Source of the DNA: Acanthochlamys bracteata
Lineage: Eukaryota; Streptophyta; Magnoliopsida; Pandanales; Velloziaceae
Direction of reading: 5' to 3'
Length of the DNA stretch: 64,000 nucleotides
Assembly: GCA_019914995.1 (NCBI GenBank)
Contig: CM034131.1
Coordinates: 10,076,501 to 10,140,500 of the forward strand
Shown: positions 10,831 to 21,921 of the stretch, one piece after another
How positions within the stretch are numbered: the stretch's first letter is position 1
How the letters are laid out: every line of letters begins with the position of its first letter
Made by a program: the position numbers and the translations under genes
Notes under the pieces: generated by a model
What the model was told of the DNA's origin: nothing
The model's database searches: none
Seen by the model: only the letters and a program-made list of their open reading frames with translations

Positions 10831-13800
10831 ATGCCGACGACGACCCTTCCATGCGCGCCACTGCTCGCTGCACGCCCCCGCGCTCTACCAGCCCGCTCAC
10901 TTTTAACCAATCTACTCAATTTCCCATTTTGCCCTCAGTCTCTATCAATCTCTTCTTCGAACAAGTCTCGGGTGCTTGTTCTCGTTGCTTCTTCTTTCAG
11001 GTCTTCTTTTGATGAACTGTCTCCTACCTCCAAGGTAATGTTTCTAACTTTTTTGTTCGATACGATCGATGTTTTTGTTTTCTGCTACTTTTTTCTGCAA
11101 TTACAATTGCAGGTGCATCTCTAGCTATTTTAAGTGAGTTTAAAATTGTCTCTATGGGAGCATGAGGTTTTGGTTACCAATGATTGACGATATCTGATTT
11201 GGAGTTGTTTGGAATGTGATATAGCTGATGTTCTGTTGCTTCCACCTTAGCAAACGGGAAATCGAAGAGCAAGTATGTGGGCGCTTGGGTAGATTTTCTG
11301 ACTGCAGCATAATGATTATTATACAAAGGAGTCGTTTTTAATTAATAAGTTTGTTGGAGTTAGAATAGTTGTTCTATGAGTAAAGGATAGAAAATGGCTG
11401 ATCTCTTGTTACCAGCACGGAAATACATATGTTAAATCAAATTCAGAGTTATAACTCAGAAGGATGAGGAAATTATTATGTAGATTTTGATAACCAATAA
11501 GAGGTGTGAACTATTTGCGGTGGATTGGATAGAAATATTGTTGGCAATTAACTTAAAGTAAAGATTATGTTGCATCTACCCGAATTGAGTGAAAGGTTTG
11601 CCAACCTATTGAACTATCTAATGATCATTTCAATTAGGGGTGGTTGTGCTTTATCAAGTTTAGTTTGATTGTGAAATTGCGGAAGATCTGGTTTTATACC
11701 TGCCTAGGCAGTTTGTGGTTGTTGTGAAGTGCTGTCACTTTTGCTGAACTTGAAGAGTGGGACTATTTAGTGAGACACTGAATTCCTGTTCGTGAGAGGA
11801 ACTTCTCAATTTATAACTTCATGTGATTGTTTCTTGCAACTAGAGCAGTTAAGCTGGCAGTATTATTTTGGTTTTCATATTCTGAATTGCAAGTAGAATT
11901 GGGGATTTGTTTGCTTCACTAGTTCACATATCTAACTAATCTCATTTTTGTATTTGATTTCCCCAAGAAGTCAATTCTGTTCAACCTGATACAAGAGATA
12001 GAGCCCCTAGATGTTGGTCTCATCCAGAAAGATGTTCCCGCCAATACAGTTGATGCCATGAAGAGGACAATCTCAGGCATGTTAGGCCTTCTACCGTCAG
12101 ACCAGTTCAATGTACTTGTTGAAGCATTCTGGGAACCTCTGTTTAAGCTGTTTGTTTCTTCCATGATGACTGGGTATGTCTTGCTGCATCTTCTTTTAAA
12201 TTGCAGCTGCTAAAACTGTTTGAAGTTCTAGGTCTGGTGCTGCATATTCTTGTATAATGAACATCCCATGTTGGAGTAATTTTGCTAAATCTTCACAGTT
12301 TATTAAGAAAAGCTTTGTTTGGTTTGGCATGGTCTTTTAGCGAGAATCTTGGAGGGGTGATTCTGGTTTTATTGCATAGATGCATGATTATACACATAGA
12401 CACTGGAGTATCTTATAATTTTGATCTCAGCAGATTCCGTGAGAAGTTAATTTAAGAACAACTACTTAATACAGGTATACTTTGCGCAATGCTGAGTACA
12501 GGCTATGCATTGAGAGGAGTCTGGATATGTCTGACGAGGACACTGCAAAAGAAAGAGAATGTCGCATAGAAAATGATTCTAAGGAGACGCTCCATGCTAG
12601 CAATTCAATGATTTGTAATCCTCCCGTAAGAAATGAGCTCTTTTATGATTTTCAGCATGAAGAGGCAATGATCAGTGAGGATATGGGCATCGAGGGTCTT
12701 GGTGAGATGTCTACAGAGGCACAAAGTTATATTCTTTACCTGCAATCTCGTTTAGCTTCTGCAAATAAGGTAGGCATTACTTGAATAAGCCAACTATTTA
12801 ATCAGGATGCTGACTAGAGAATCTTAGTGATGCCTCAATAATTGGCTGTATAGTACAATAACATTACTCTTTAAAAGGCATAAAAGGTGCTTCAGATGGC
12901 AAGAATTAGCCATTTCTGTGTTCTCACCCCCTTTCGCTCATGTTACTGTCAGTTATGATAAATTTTAAACTTGGAGCAGCCAATATTTGGTATGGATTGA
13001 TTGAGTATCCTGTCTATGCAATGATAGAATGTAGTTGCTCTTTCTTGAATGCACTTGTATGACATTTTCTTTTTTTTATGATGTAACAGGAACTCCGCAA
13101 TGTGAAAAGGAAGAATGCTGCCTTACAAATGCGGCAGTTTGTGGGAGAAGAAAAGAATGACTTACTAGACTACTTAAGATCGCTCCAACCTGAGAAGGTT
13201 TGATCATTATATTCATCTCTGTTATTAATTTTTATGTCACCTCCTGATCCAGATACTGATCTTTCACAGAAATACTAAGAATAAATAGAAAGGCATGCTT
13301 GCATGATAATATTTATGTATTCGATGTAAAGAATGTATCTCCATGGTAATGTAGGTGAAATGCTTGATCTCTGCTAACACCTTGCTCAGAAATAACAGAG
13401 CAAGCAATTTCAATATGCAATGGTGTTTTCAAGCTTCAGTTCTTGCCAGTTTCTTACCATTTTGTACATTGATCTCTATAATACTGATACTTTAGAAGGA
13501 TTATCTTTCCTTTTGGCAGGTAGCTGAGCTTTCAAAACCTACTTGTCCTTGGTTGCAAGAAATTATTCACTCTGTTGTCCATGGGCTCCTTGCTACTCTT
13601 TCTCCAAGGATACACACAAAGGCGCCCCCCCAGGCTGATAATGCTGGAGGTGGAGTCCTAAATGTTGGAATGGATGATTGTGCAGAACTGGTAGAGAACT
13701 CTTCTCTCCAGTTTCAACCGCTTATTTCAGTATCACGTGATTATCTTGCACGACTTCTGTTCTGGTACGGCTGGCAAAAATTTTGTTCTTTGCTTTCCTG

Positions 13801-13957
13801 GATTCTCAAGAAAATTTGGCCCTTATCTTCTGTACTTTGTGGGTGTTTCAGGTGCATGCTATTAGGACACTACCTTAGAGGACTTGAGTACCGTCTTGAG
13901 CTAATGGAGCTCTTGACAATTGTCAACGATATAGAGACTGTTAGCCCTGAAGGTTAA
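10831..13957 (+). CDS. DUF760 family chloroplast protein
   Basis: Six exons: 10831-11034, 11968-12173 (or from 11971), 12475-12769, 13090-13197, 13520-13764, 13852-13957. They sum to 388 codons with all phases closing. Residues 1 to about 50 are rich in Ala, Arg, Pro, Leu and Ser with no acidic residues, as in a plastid transit peptide. The recognisable core is MKRTISGMLGLLPSDQF, EPLFKLFVSSMMTGYTLRNAEYR and STEAQSYILYLQSRLASANKELR. A C-terminal helix follows (YLRGLEYRLELMELL). These match plant DUF760 proteins as I recall them; biochemical function is unknown. The ATG at 10831 is the first in frame after a GA-rich leader. The reading frame is intact. Confidence 0.82.
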
Positions 13958-15600
13958 GTTTCGTGACGGTAAAGCTTCATTGAATTTTGAAAGAACGGTC
14001 AAAAGGTTACTGATCTGAGATCTCAACAGCCTACGCTGAGAGCTGCTGCCCCTGCAGTGGCAGAGATGACGGGGGCCAAGATGAAAGTCAAGAGCGGAAG
14101 TAGGCCCATACGTAATGTCTAAATGTGTTTTACTTATGGAATGTTCATTAATAAGAGCAATAAGTAGTGTCTTTTTCACCTTTATAAGTTATTTTTTTAA
14201 ATAAAAAGTTATTTATATTCTACTTTCAGTTATTAAAAAAATACGAAAAATTATTAGTAAGAAACTAGCTATATGTCTCTTATGGGCCCATTTGTAGTAC
14301 TATTGTCCAAACAAAAAGAAATCCTAGCCGAATAACTCTTTCAACTTTCGTTTCTGGGCCGAGGCAAGCAATTGTTCTTACCAACGAGAAAAAGAAGTCG
14401 CTGGAATTCTTTGCCTTCCTTTTTCTCACACCGATCTACTTTGCCCGGACACTGATTTTTCGCCAAAAGAGACGGGGTGTTTAATCGCTGCTGCCTCCTT
14501 CGCCACTGGCTTTCCAGTTCCAGCTTTGCCGCTTACCAGAAGCTGCTAAATCAACGGGTGCCGCTAATTCGAAAGGGAAACCGTAACGGTTTTGCGTGAT
14601 ACATAGAGAATACACATTGCGTTGTTTCTGAGAAGTTGAAGATTGTGGATTGAGATCGACCTGGCTGTAGTGTTTGAAACCCTTCTTATTGCTTTTAAAT
14701 TTGATTGATTCGTTGTAATTGTTGGTTGTTGCTTTGTGCTGTTTGTTTGTTTAATTCGTTTTCTCTGGTTCCTGATAATCAATTTAAGTATGTTGTCCAT
14801 GGACCGATGTTTCTAACTTCAATATTTTTTATTACTTGAGCTCACTAGTAGGTAGATGATAATAGTACAGAGGTGCTCGGGGTGAATAGGGAGATGAAAG
14901 TTTTTTGGAGAATATGCATCTGAGACTGGTAGCTTGTAATTGGTAAACGGTTGTTCTGGTAATCTGGAGTGGCAGTGAAGTTCTAGTAATCAGTTGTTTT
15001 ATACGCATTTATTTTAGTTTTCAGAGCGATTCTCAGATATGCTAAGGTGGAATAATTTTTTGGTACTGAAAGAAGTTACCTCTCTCAAGTTCCTAGGTCA
15101 AAATTTTACATCTGAAGTGACTTGAACACTAGTTAGTAAAGTAAAGAAATCAAAACTACTTGGTAGAATTTCATTTTCTTGTTTCCGGTCTCTGTGATTT
15201 CTTAGCTATGGTCTGTTTTTGGTGGTACTACTACTTCACTAAATTCTGCTTTATTGTACTTGAACTGAATGTTGGATCATGTCCCATATGTGAAGAGGAG
15301 GATGAAGGAACTTGTCCTACTGGTTTACTGGTCAAGTGCTAATAATTTTCATCCATCCTCAAATTCACGATCTTGATTGAAAATATGCACTAAAGGATCC
15401 ATCACGTGTTTTGACCATGCAGGTGTCATTCCATCTGATGCTTGGCTACTGGATGTATGTTCAAAACGGTACAAGTGCAAATAAAGTTGCATTCAGCTGA
15501 CAAAGAAGAAGCCTTGACAGAATTGGCTCTTTCAAATAAGCAGAAGTTTTTTACATCCTTCTTTTATTGTTATCTAAGGTTGTTGATTATGGAGATTACT
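13958..15600. other. Intergenic; 3' UTR and an apparently dead leader region
   Basis: 3' UTR of the DUF760 gene runs to about 14250. At 14330-14650 is a GC-richer stretch resembling a plant leader exon, perhaps the former 5' end of the PHD-homeodomain relic downstream. Short frames near 15240-15340 (including CPICEEEDEGTC) match nothing I recognise and are not called. Confidence 0.35.
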
Positions 15601-15639
15601 TCTTTTTCATCTTCGTCATGCAGTTCACAGCAAAGCTTG

Positions 15640-16073
15640 TCAATATGAAGAAAACAGTGAAAGACATGATTTTTCAAAACAGAACCTGGAAAGATTGACA
15701 AGAAGCGTCTCCCAATGAAAAAGACCATCAGTTCAACACTGAAGAAGAGAATTACTTCTACAAAGACAGGAAGACGATATAGTTTACGATCATGCTTTGG
15801 TGGTATGAGACTTCTCCAACCAATGTCAAAAGAAAAGACCAAAAGAGTTGTCCAACCAACTGCTACCCAGTCTAATCTGGTACGAGATAGGAGGAAAAAG
15901 AAGAGAAATGCTAAGGCGGCTCCAAAGATGAGTACTTAGTCATCAGGCAACGAATACGATACTTTGCTGAATAGAATGAATTATGAGCAGAATCTCCTTG
16001 ATGCATATTCAGGTGAAGGCTGGAAGGGCCAAAAGTATGTTCATGCCAGATTTTGAAATCCTGATTAGTTTGT
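15640..16073 (+). pseudogene. Fragment of a PHD-finger homeodomain gene (PRHA/HAT3.1-like)
   Basis: An open frame from 15715 reads KKRITSTKTGRRYSLRS then a basic stretch (RDRRKKKRNAKAAPK), and hits TAG at 15937-15939. In the same frame beyond the stop it reads NEYDTLLNRMNYEQNLLDAY followed by SGEGWKGQK. This strongly resembles the segment just upstream of the PHD finger in plant PHD-homeodomain proteins. A donor-like AAAA|GTATGT follows the fragment. No PHD finger or homeobox exon was found downstream. A second piece may survive at 16090-16220 (VKKADLNQFAPYNDKENILK). Nonsense mutation and missing exons make it a relic. The family assignment rests on one remembered motif. Confidence 0.5.
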
Positions 16074-16199
16074 TTATTTTAGTCAAAGCATCCTATTACT
16101 AAGAATGTTAAACTCAAGAATAGGAAAGAATGACATTCTTCTGATACTAAAGGGATTATTTCTGTCAAAAAGGCTGACCTTAACCAGTTTGCGCCCTAT

Positions 16200-16960
16200 A
16201 ATGATAAAGAGAATATTCTGAAGTGCTTATAAAATAAAGCATTTTGTAAATGAAAAATATTTTGAAACTTTAGGAAAAACTGAGCTTCATATTTTCTCTA
16301 AAAAATTAATACAAAATATACAAATAAATATTATACGATATATCAATTTTTATGTATATTTAAAATTTAGAAGAGATTCTATACAGTACTGTAAACGATT
16401 TATTAATGCTTATTTGAAATAGTAAGCAGTTAGATCACTCAACCAAACTTTCGCAAAAAACGTTGATACAAAATTAAACTTGCAATTAACAGCAATTAAT
16501 ATTGTTTATAAATTATAATGATCTTTTTTTAGTTAAGATAGTGAATTAATTATAGTGTTGTGAGTCTATAAAATATAATGCATTTTAAAATGAGTTTAAA
16601 ATAAGTAGTTTTTTATATTTAATAATAATTAAAATAAATGTAACAATAACTTTTTATATTTAATTATATTTAAATGAGTTTAAAATAATTTTTATTCAAA
16701 AAAGAGTTCCAACTAACTACGTCTTAAGGATGTGTTTGCGTTGCGTTTCAAACGATTTTTACTCATTTATTTATTTTTATATTATTAATTTATTTTTATA
16801 ATATTTTATAGAATTTATATAAAAAATACTTTTGAACGGACTCTAAAGTTATTTTTTATAATATTTTATAAAAATATTTTTTATAATATTTTATAATACT
16901 TATTTTTATATTTTTAAATTTTTATTTTTTTATAAATACTTTCGAACGGACTCTAAGGTT
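16200..16960. repeat. AT-rich repeat cluster
   Basis: Low-complexity A/T DNA with GCGTTTCAAACGATTTTTACTC at 16740 and CGAACGGACTCTAAGG at 16933. The phrase CTTTTGAACGGACTCTAAAG also occurs at about 16830, so at least two pieces of one element are stacked here. No gene is seen. Confidence 0.5.
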
Positions 16961-17649
16961 ATGTTTGGATTCATAGGTAAAAGATAAGAATAAAAGTACG
17001 AAAGAAAAGAATAGTTAATTGATTTTACGATGTCTGGATATATGGTAAAGATAATAAATTAACTTTGTTTGGATAGATAGGTAAATAAATAAGTATTGGA
17101 AATAAACTTTTTATAAAAAACTCAAATACCCTTTTTATTTATATTAATATTATTTTATTTAATATAATTTTAACTAATTGATTAATATAATTTTAAATAA
17201 AATCTATTAGTATAACTTTTAAATTAATTATTAATATTAATATAGAATTATATTAATTATTAAATATGAAAAATAATCATATATTATTTTCTCTATCAAT
17301 TAAAATTAAATAAATTAAAAAATTAAGTTATTATAATAAAAAGTAACATGTATTAATTTAAAAATATTAAATAAAAAATAAATATCAATTAAAATTTTAT
17401 ATTATTAAATTAAATATTAAATTAGATAAAAATTAAATAAACAAAGAATAAAAAAGAAAGCAAAATTGCTTACGCTTATGTCACCATGTGTACCGACCAA
17501 TTGGTGGGTACACATTAATCATCGAATAGTGAAGATGATGTGTAACAATTCTTCATCTTTTTTTTTAAGGAAAATTTGAAAATATGGGTAGAGATGAAGA
17601 ATCTGTTAACTTCATCATCACTCCCTATGCCTACCCATAATCCAAACGG
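16961..17649. mobile_element. Non-autonomous element with imperfect terminal inverted repeats
   Basis: The left end GTTTGGATTCATAGGTA (16963) and the right end CTACCCATAATCCAAAC (to 17647) are inverted copies with few mismatches. They enclose about 690 bp of AT-rich, non-coding DNA that includes a second internal pair (GGTGGGTACACAT and GGGTAGAGATGAAG). This structure is typical of a MITE or other deleted DNA transposon; the superfamily cannot be assigned. Confidence 0.55.
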
Positions 17650-18497
17650 AGCGTAAGTGTGTTTGTGAGTAAATTTCACTCCATTCCAATATTATATTTT
17701 ATTTCATATTTTAAATAAAATTTCTACAAGATTATAAAAAATATTTAAAATTTTAGAAATTATAGAAAAAATTTATGTTGTAAAATATTCTTATTATTAT
17801 ATTTTATAGCTAAAAAAATAAAATTATTTTTAAAGTATAATAAAAATATTTTTTATTTCAAAAAAAAATTTTATTTTACAAATTTTTCCCAACACCCCCT
17901 CGGAGGCGTCTTATATTATCAAAGTCTACCCAAGTAATCCAACAGGTGCTGTTATACTGGTAAGAATCTTTTAGTTAGGCGTCCATTCAGAAAATTTTGA
18001 TATAAGGTGTTTTCTTGCGTAATTACAGGACAAGTTAAGGGGTACATTAGGAAGTTGAGCACGTTATGATATGTAGACTCGAATGCGCGGCAAAAGAAAA
18101 TTTTCGAAACTCCATTTTATTTTACCATCTTTCATTCGCCCGCCCACACAAAGTTCGAAAAACTTCAAAAATTTTTAAATCCCCCGATTCTCAAAATCAA
18201 ACTAAATACCTGAAATCATATGAAAATAAAACAAATTTCAGTTTCGTCTGTCACCCGCTTCTTCTTTAAAAAAAGTTCAAACTCAAAACCAAAACAAAAA
18301 ATTCAATCAATTCTTTCCGTGCGCGCGCTCTCAATTCTTCTCCCCTCTTTTTATACTCCTGCAATCTTCAGTTCCTCACTCGCTCCATTCTCCTTCCTTC
18401 AATCCCTTTCCATTCAATTCAATTAATCTCTCCCTCTCTCATTCTCAATTTGCAGTAATCAGAGTTTGAGAGAGAGAGAGAGAGGGAGAGGACAACA
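17650..18497 (+). promoter_or_regulatory. Promoter and leader of the A3 cyclin gene
   Basis: AT-rich to about 17900, then upstream DNA of the cyclin gene. The leader is CT-rich and ends in a GA microsatellite (about 18465-18488) just before the ATG at 18498. No separate gene is supported. Confidence 0.5.
18087..18094 (-). promoter_or_regulatory. E2F-like site upstream of cyclin A3
   Basis: GCGGCAAA, the reverse complement of TTTGCCGC, fits the plant E2F consensus TTTSSCGC. It lies about 400 bases upstream of the cyclin start codon. S-phase cyclins are frequently E2F targets; binding here is inferred. Confidence 0.4.
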
Positions 18498-20600
18498 ATG
18501 GCGGACAAGGAGAATTGCGGCGTTCGAGTTACACGTGCCGCGGCCAAGCGTGCAGCGTCGGCCGCCGCTTTAACCAACGGCGCTCCGGCGAAGAGGAAAC
18601 GTGTGCCGTTGGGCGAGCTGCCGAAGCTCGCTAATGTTCCACTCCCTCCCGTTTCCCCAAAGAGAAACGTTTCCCAACAGATGACATCTAAAGCCAAGCG
18701 CTCGGTTGACCTAACGCTGCCACCTTCAACTCCGGATAAACCCGATCAATTGGCTCCCACAAGTGGCGATCCTGCAGTCGTCCATGGCGATGAATCTTGT
18801 TTTGAAGAGAAGAGTGATGATCCACAGATGTGCGCGGACTATGCGCCGGATATTTATCAGTACCTTAGATCTAAGGAGGTAACTAAATTGTTAGACCTAA
18901 CTTTGATGTTTTCTTAGTGAAATTTTGACAAATTTGGACCGGTCGTTTAGTTTAAGTTTGTTTTAAAATAATTTTATCTTTCTGCATAATAACAAATTTG
19001 GGATTGTTGATTTAGTAGTGGGTTTCTAATTTGTTTGTGGTAAAATGCTGCTCTAGAGTAAAAATTGGATTCTGAGGAATTAGGATTCGGATGAAGTTGT
19101 GAATTGCTTTTGGCGAAAACTTAGTTTTGATTTTAACTGTGTATTGTATGTGATGAGACTATGCGAGTTCTCAGCGGAGATGTTTTGGGATGAACGAGTT
19201 CAATAATAGGCTGTGAATTTGTTTTAATAGGTGAAAAAGAAGTCATCAGCAGACTATATGGACAAGGTCCAGACTGAAGTGACAGCAAACATGAGAGGAA
19301 TTCTTGTTGATTGGCTTGTTGAAGTTTCTGAAGAGTACAACTTGGTTCCTGATACACTTTATCTTACAGTTAATTACATTGATCGCTATCTATCTTCGAA
19401 TGCTGTTCCAAAGCAAAAGCTCCAGCTTCTTGGGGTCTCAGCCATGCTCATAGCTTCGTATGTGTTTGATGAATTCCACTTGTTTTGAATTGTATGCATA
19501 CGTTTTAATTTGTTAGGTTAATTTTCTTAACTTTCTATAATTGGTGGATGGCAGCAAGTATGAGGAGATCAGTGCACCACATGTTGAAGACTTCTGTTAT
19601 ATTACTGATAATACCTATAGCAAACAAGAGGTACTTATTAATTATTCTAGTTAACTTCTCTAAGTTTTGTCCTTATTGCTTTGGGGCTGTTTTAAGTGAC
19701 TTTTGCATGTTGATGCTTTCAGGTAGTGAAGATGGAGAGTGACATCCTAAATTTGCTCAAATTTGAGTTAGGAGGTCCTACGATTAAAACTTTCCTTAGG
19801 TAATTCATGCTGCCTTTTTCCACTTTTGCTGCAGAAGTTCTATGATATTTGTCCCAAAGATGTTTTCCTTATGATAAAGAAGAATGTGAAATTTTTTATT
19901 TAGTTCTAATTCTAGTTTTCCTTCAATGTTTGAAATATAGGAGATCCATTAGAGCTGGTCAAGCAGACAACGATGTAAGTAGATTTGAGCCTTGAAATTT
20001 ACTTTTGATTTTATGCTAAGATTCAATTATGCTAATTATACGGTTTCCATATTCCAGAACCCATGCCTAAAACTGGAATTCTTGAGCAATTACCTTGTGG
20101 AATTGAGCCTGTTAGACTACAGCTGCCTCAAATTCTTGCCTTCAGTTACGGCAGCTTCAGCTGTTTTTCTTGCAAGGTTCACAATGAACCCTAAGTGCCA
20201 TCCATGGGTAAGTTCTTTGTTTCTGGGTGTGATGCCTTGGAAATTTTAAATTGGTCTGTGAGATACTAATTGATCAATATTACTTTGTTGTTTAGAATCA
20301 AGCACTACAAACTTGTACTGGTTATAGGCCTTCAGAGTTGAAGGATTGTGTTCAGGCCATTCAGGACCTTCAATTGAATAGGAAAGCACCAAATTTTCTT
20401 GCTGTTAGGGAGAAATACAAGCAGCACAAGGTGCACTATTTTGTTCTCTTTAGCCGAGTACTTTGTAGTTTTATTGTCTTGCTTTTATGTCCATGCTAAT
20501 GTTGTAATCTATATTTCAATTTGAGCAGTTCAAGTCAGTGGCAACGATGACTTCTCCATCAACAATACCAGTATCTTACTTTGAAGATGTTGAGTGCTAG
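18498..20600 (+). CDS. CYCA3: A-type cyclin, CYCA3 group
   Basis: Activates a cyclin-dependent kinase, mainly at G1/S and S in this subgroup. Eight exons: 18498-18878, 19231-19457, 19555-19630, 19723-19799, 19941-19974, 20058-20207, 20296-20430, 20529-20600. They sum to 384 codons (383 aa) with consistent phases. The A-type signature [12 protein letters not shown] starts at residue 148. The N-terminal cyclin box (exons 2-5) is followed by the C-terminal box ([28 protein letters not shown]), and the protein ends [12 protein letters not shown], close to known CYCA3 C-termini. The N-terminal tail is basic and carries a possible destruction box R35-VP-L38. No defect was seen. Confidence 0.93.
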
Positions 20601-21921
20601 TTAGTGCATGATTTTGGTGGATACATTGTGATCAAGCTGGTGAAGTTCATGCCATTGTAAATAAGCATGACTTGCTTGTTCAAGTTTTCTGAACTTCACC
20701 ATGATGATACTGTGATTCATTGTCCAACTTTAAAGCTGCAGGGTACAGCAAGAGGCTTTTATCTGAAGGCCTTTAATCAGATTGAGGGGGGAATCACTTT
20801 GTAGCCATTTTGTATCTTAGGATTCTTTTTATTTTCCCCATTATCCTACTAACAAGTTTGACATGTATCTTCCGAGGCTATTTAGAAAGTAAAGATGCCT
20901 TTATACCTTTATCTTTCTGGGTTATTTACCAAGTATCTGGAAGACTGGAACCTTAATTTAGGCATATTGTTTGTAAGCTAAGTTGAACATCCCTCTCTTG
21001 GGTGTGCCAAGCAGATGCCTTTTTGAGCGAGTTCTCCACCTATTCTGGAAGAGTTTTGAATATGAAAGGTTGTGTTTGACACAGTTCATGTCTATGACCT
21101 ACTTGATGATGTGCTTCTGTGCAACTTCCTGCTTAGTAAACTTGCTCTGATGAACAGGTGGTTGTGAGTTGAAACTGCTTTCCAATCATAGTGTCTAAAC
21201 CTGAGGATACTTCACTGCTCAAGCGCATGAAGCACTGCGAATCACTTTGACTTGAGATTTATCTACTCTAGATCATGCGTTCACTACTGACAATCATAGT
21301 TATGGATAAACATGTTCCTTGCTGCAAGGTCATTAAAAGATGTAATAAGAACAAACATGGCAGACGAGTTACGTTACGATATGGGTTTCATACAAAAGGT
21401 AAACAGCATAACCTTGATAACGTATTCTGTAAAAAGAAGAATTCTTCCTTCCTCTATCTGAATGCACAAGTAGTGGTTCTACTAAATTACAGAATTAGCC
21501 AACAAATGTGCAGTAAAGATTCTGCCAGATAAATAAAGTTACATCTTGAAGATGAGGAATGATATCTTTTGTTCTTCATTCTGGACTGGGTGATTACCAT
21601 TGCTGTCTAAGCCGAGTTGTTGACTTGGACTATTAACTTCCCTTCATTTTACCTGAAAAAAGCGAGGAACATTAAAATAGAAATAGGAACTAATTGTATT
21701 TAATGTTTGCTTTTTAAATTGAGATCTTTAAGGTGCATATCACAATCAGGAGTATGAACATTTGTTAATATCATTTTTCAATTTCATATACGCCAGCTAC
21801 TTTACTAAAAATCTAGCTTTAAATGCTTAACAGGAAAATGACAGAATAACTTGAACGCTCTAGACAATGGCATGTCAAACACCAAAAACAACTACAACGC
21901 CAATTTACAGTGGGATAGAAG
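20601..21921. other. 3' UTR of cyclin and intergenic DNA
   Basis: The first 300 bases are probable cyclin 3' UTR. The rest is unremarkable; short frames near 21275-21535 have no recognisable motif. The region ends at the stop codon of the minus-strand TIP41-like relic. Confidence 0.4.
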
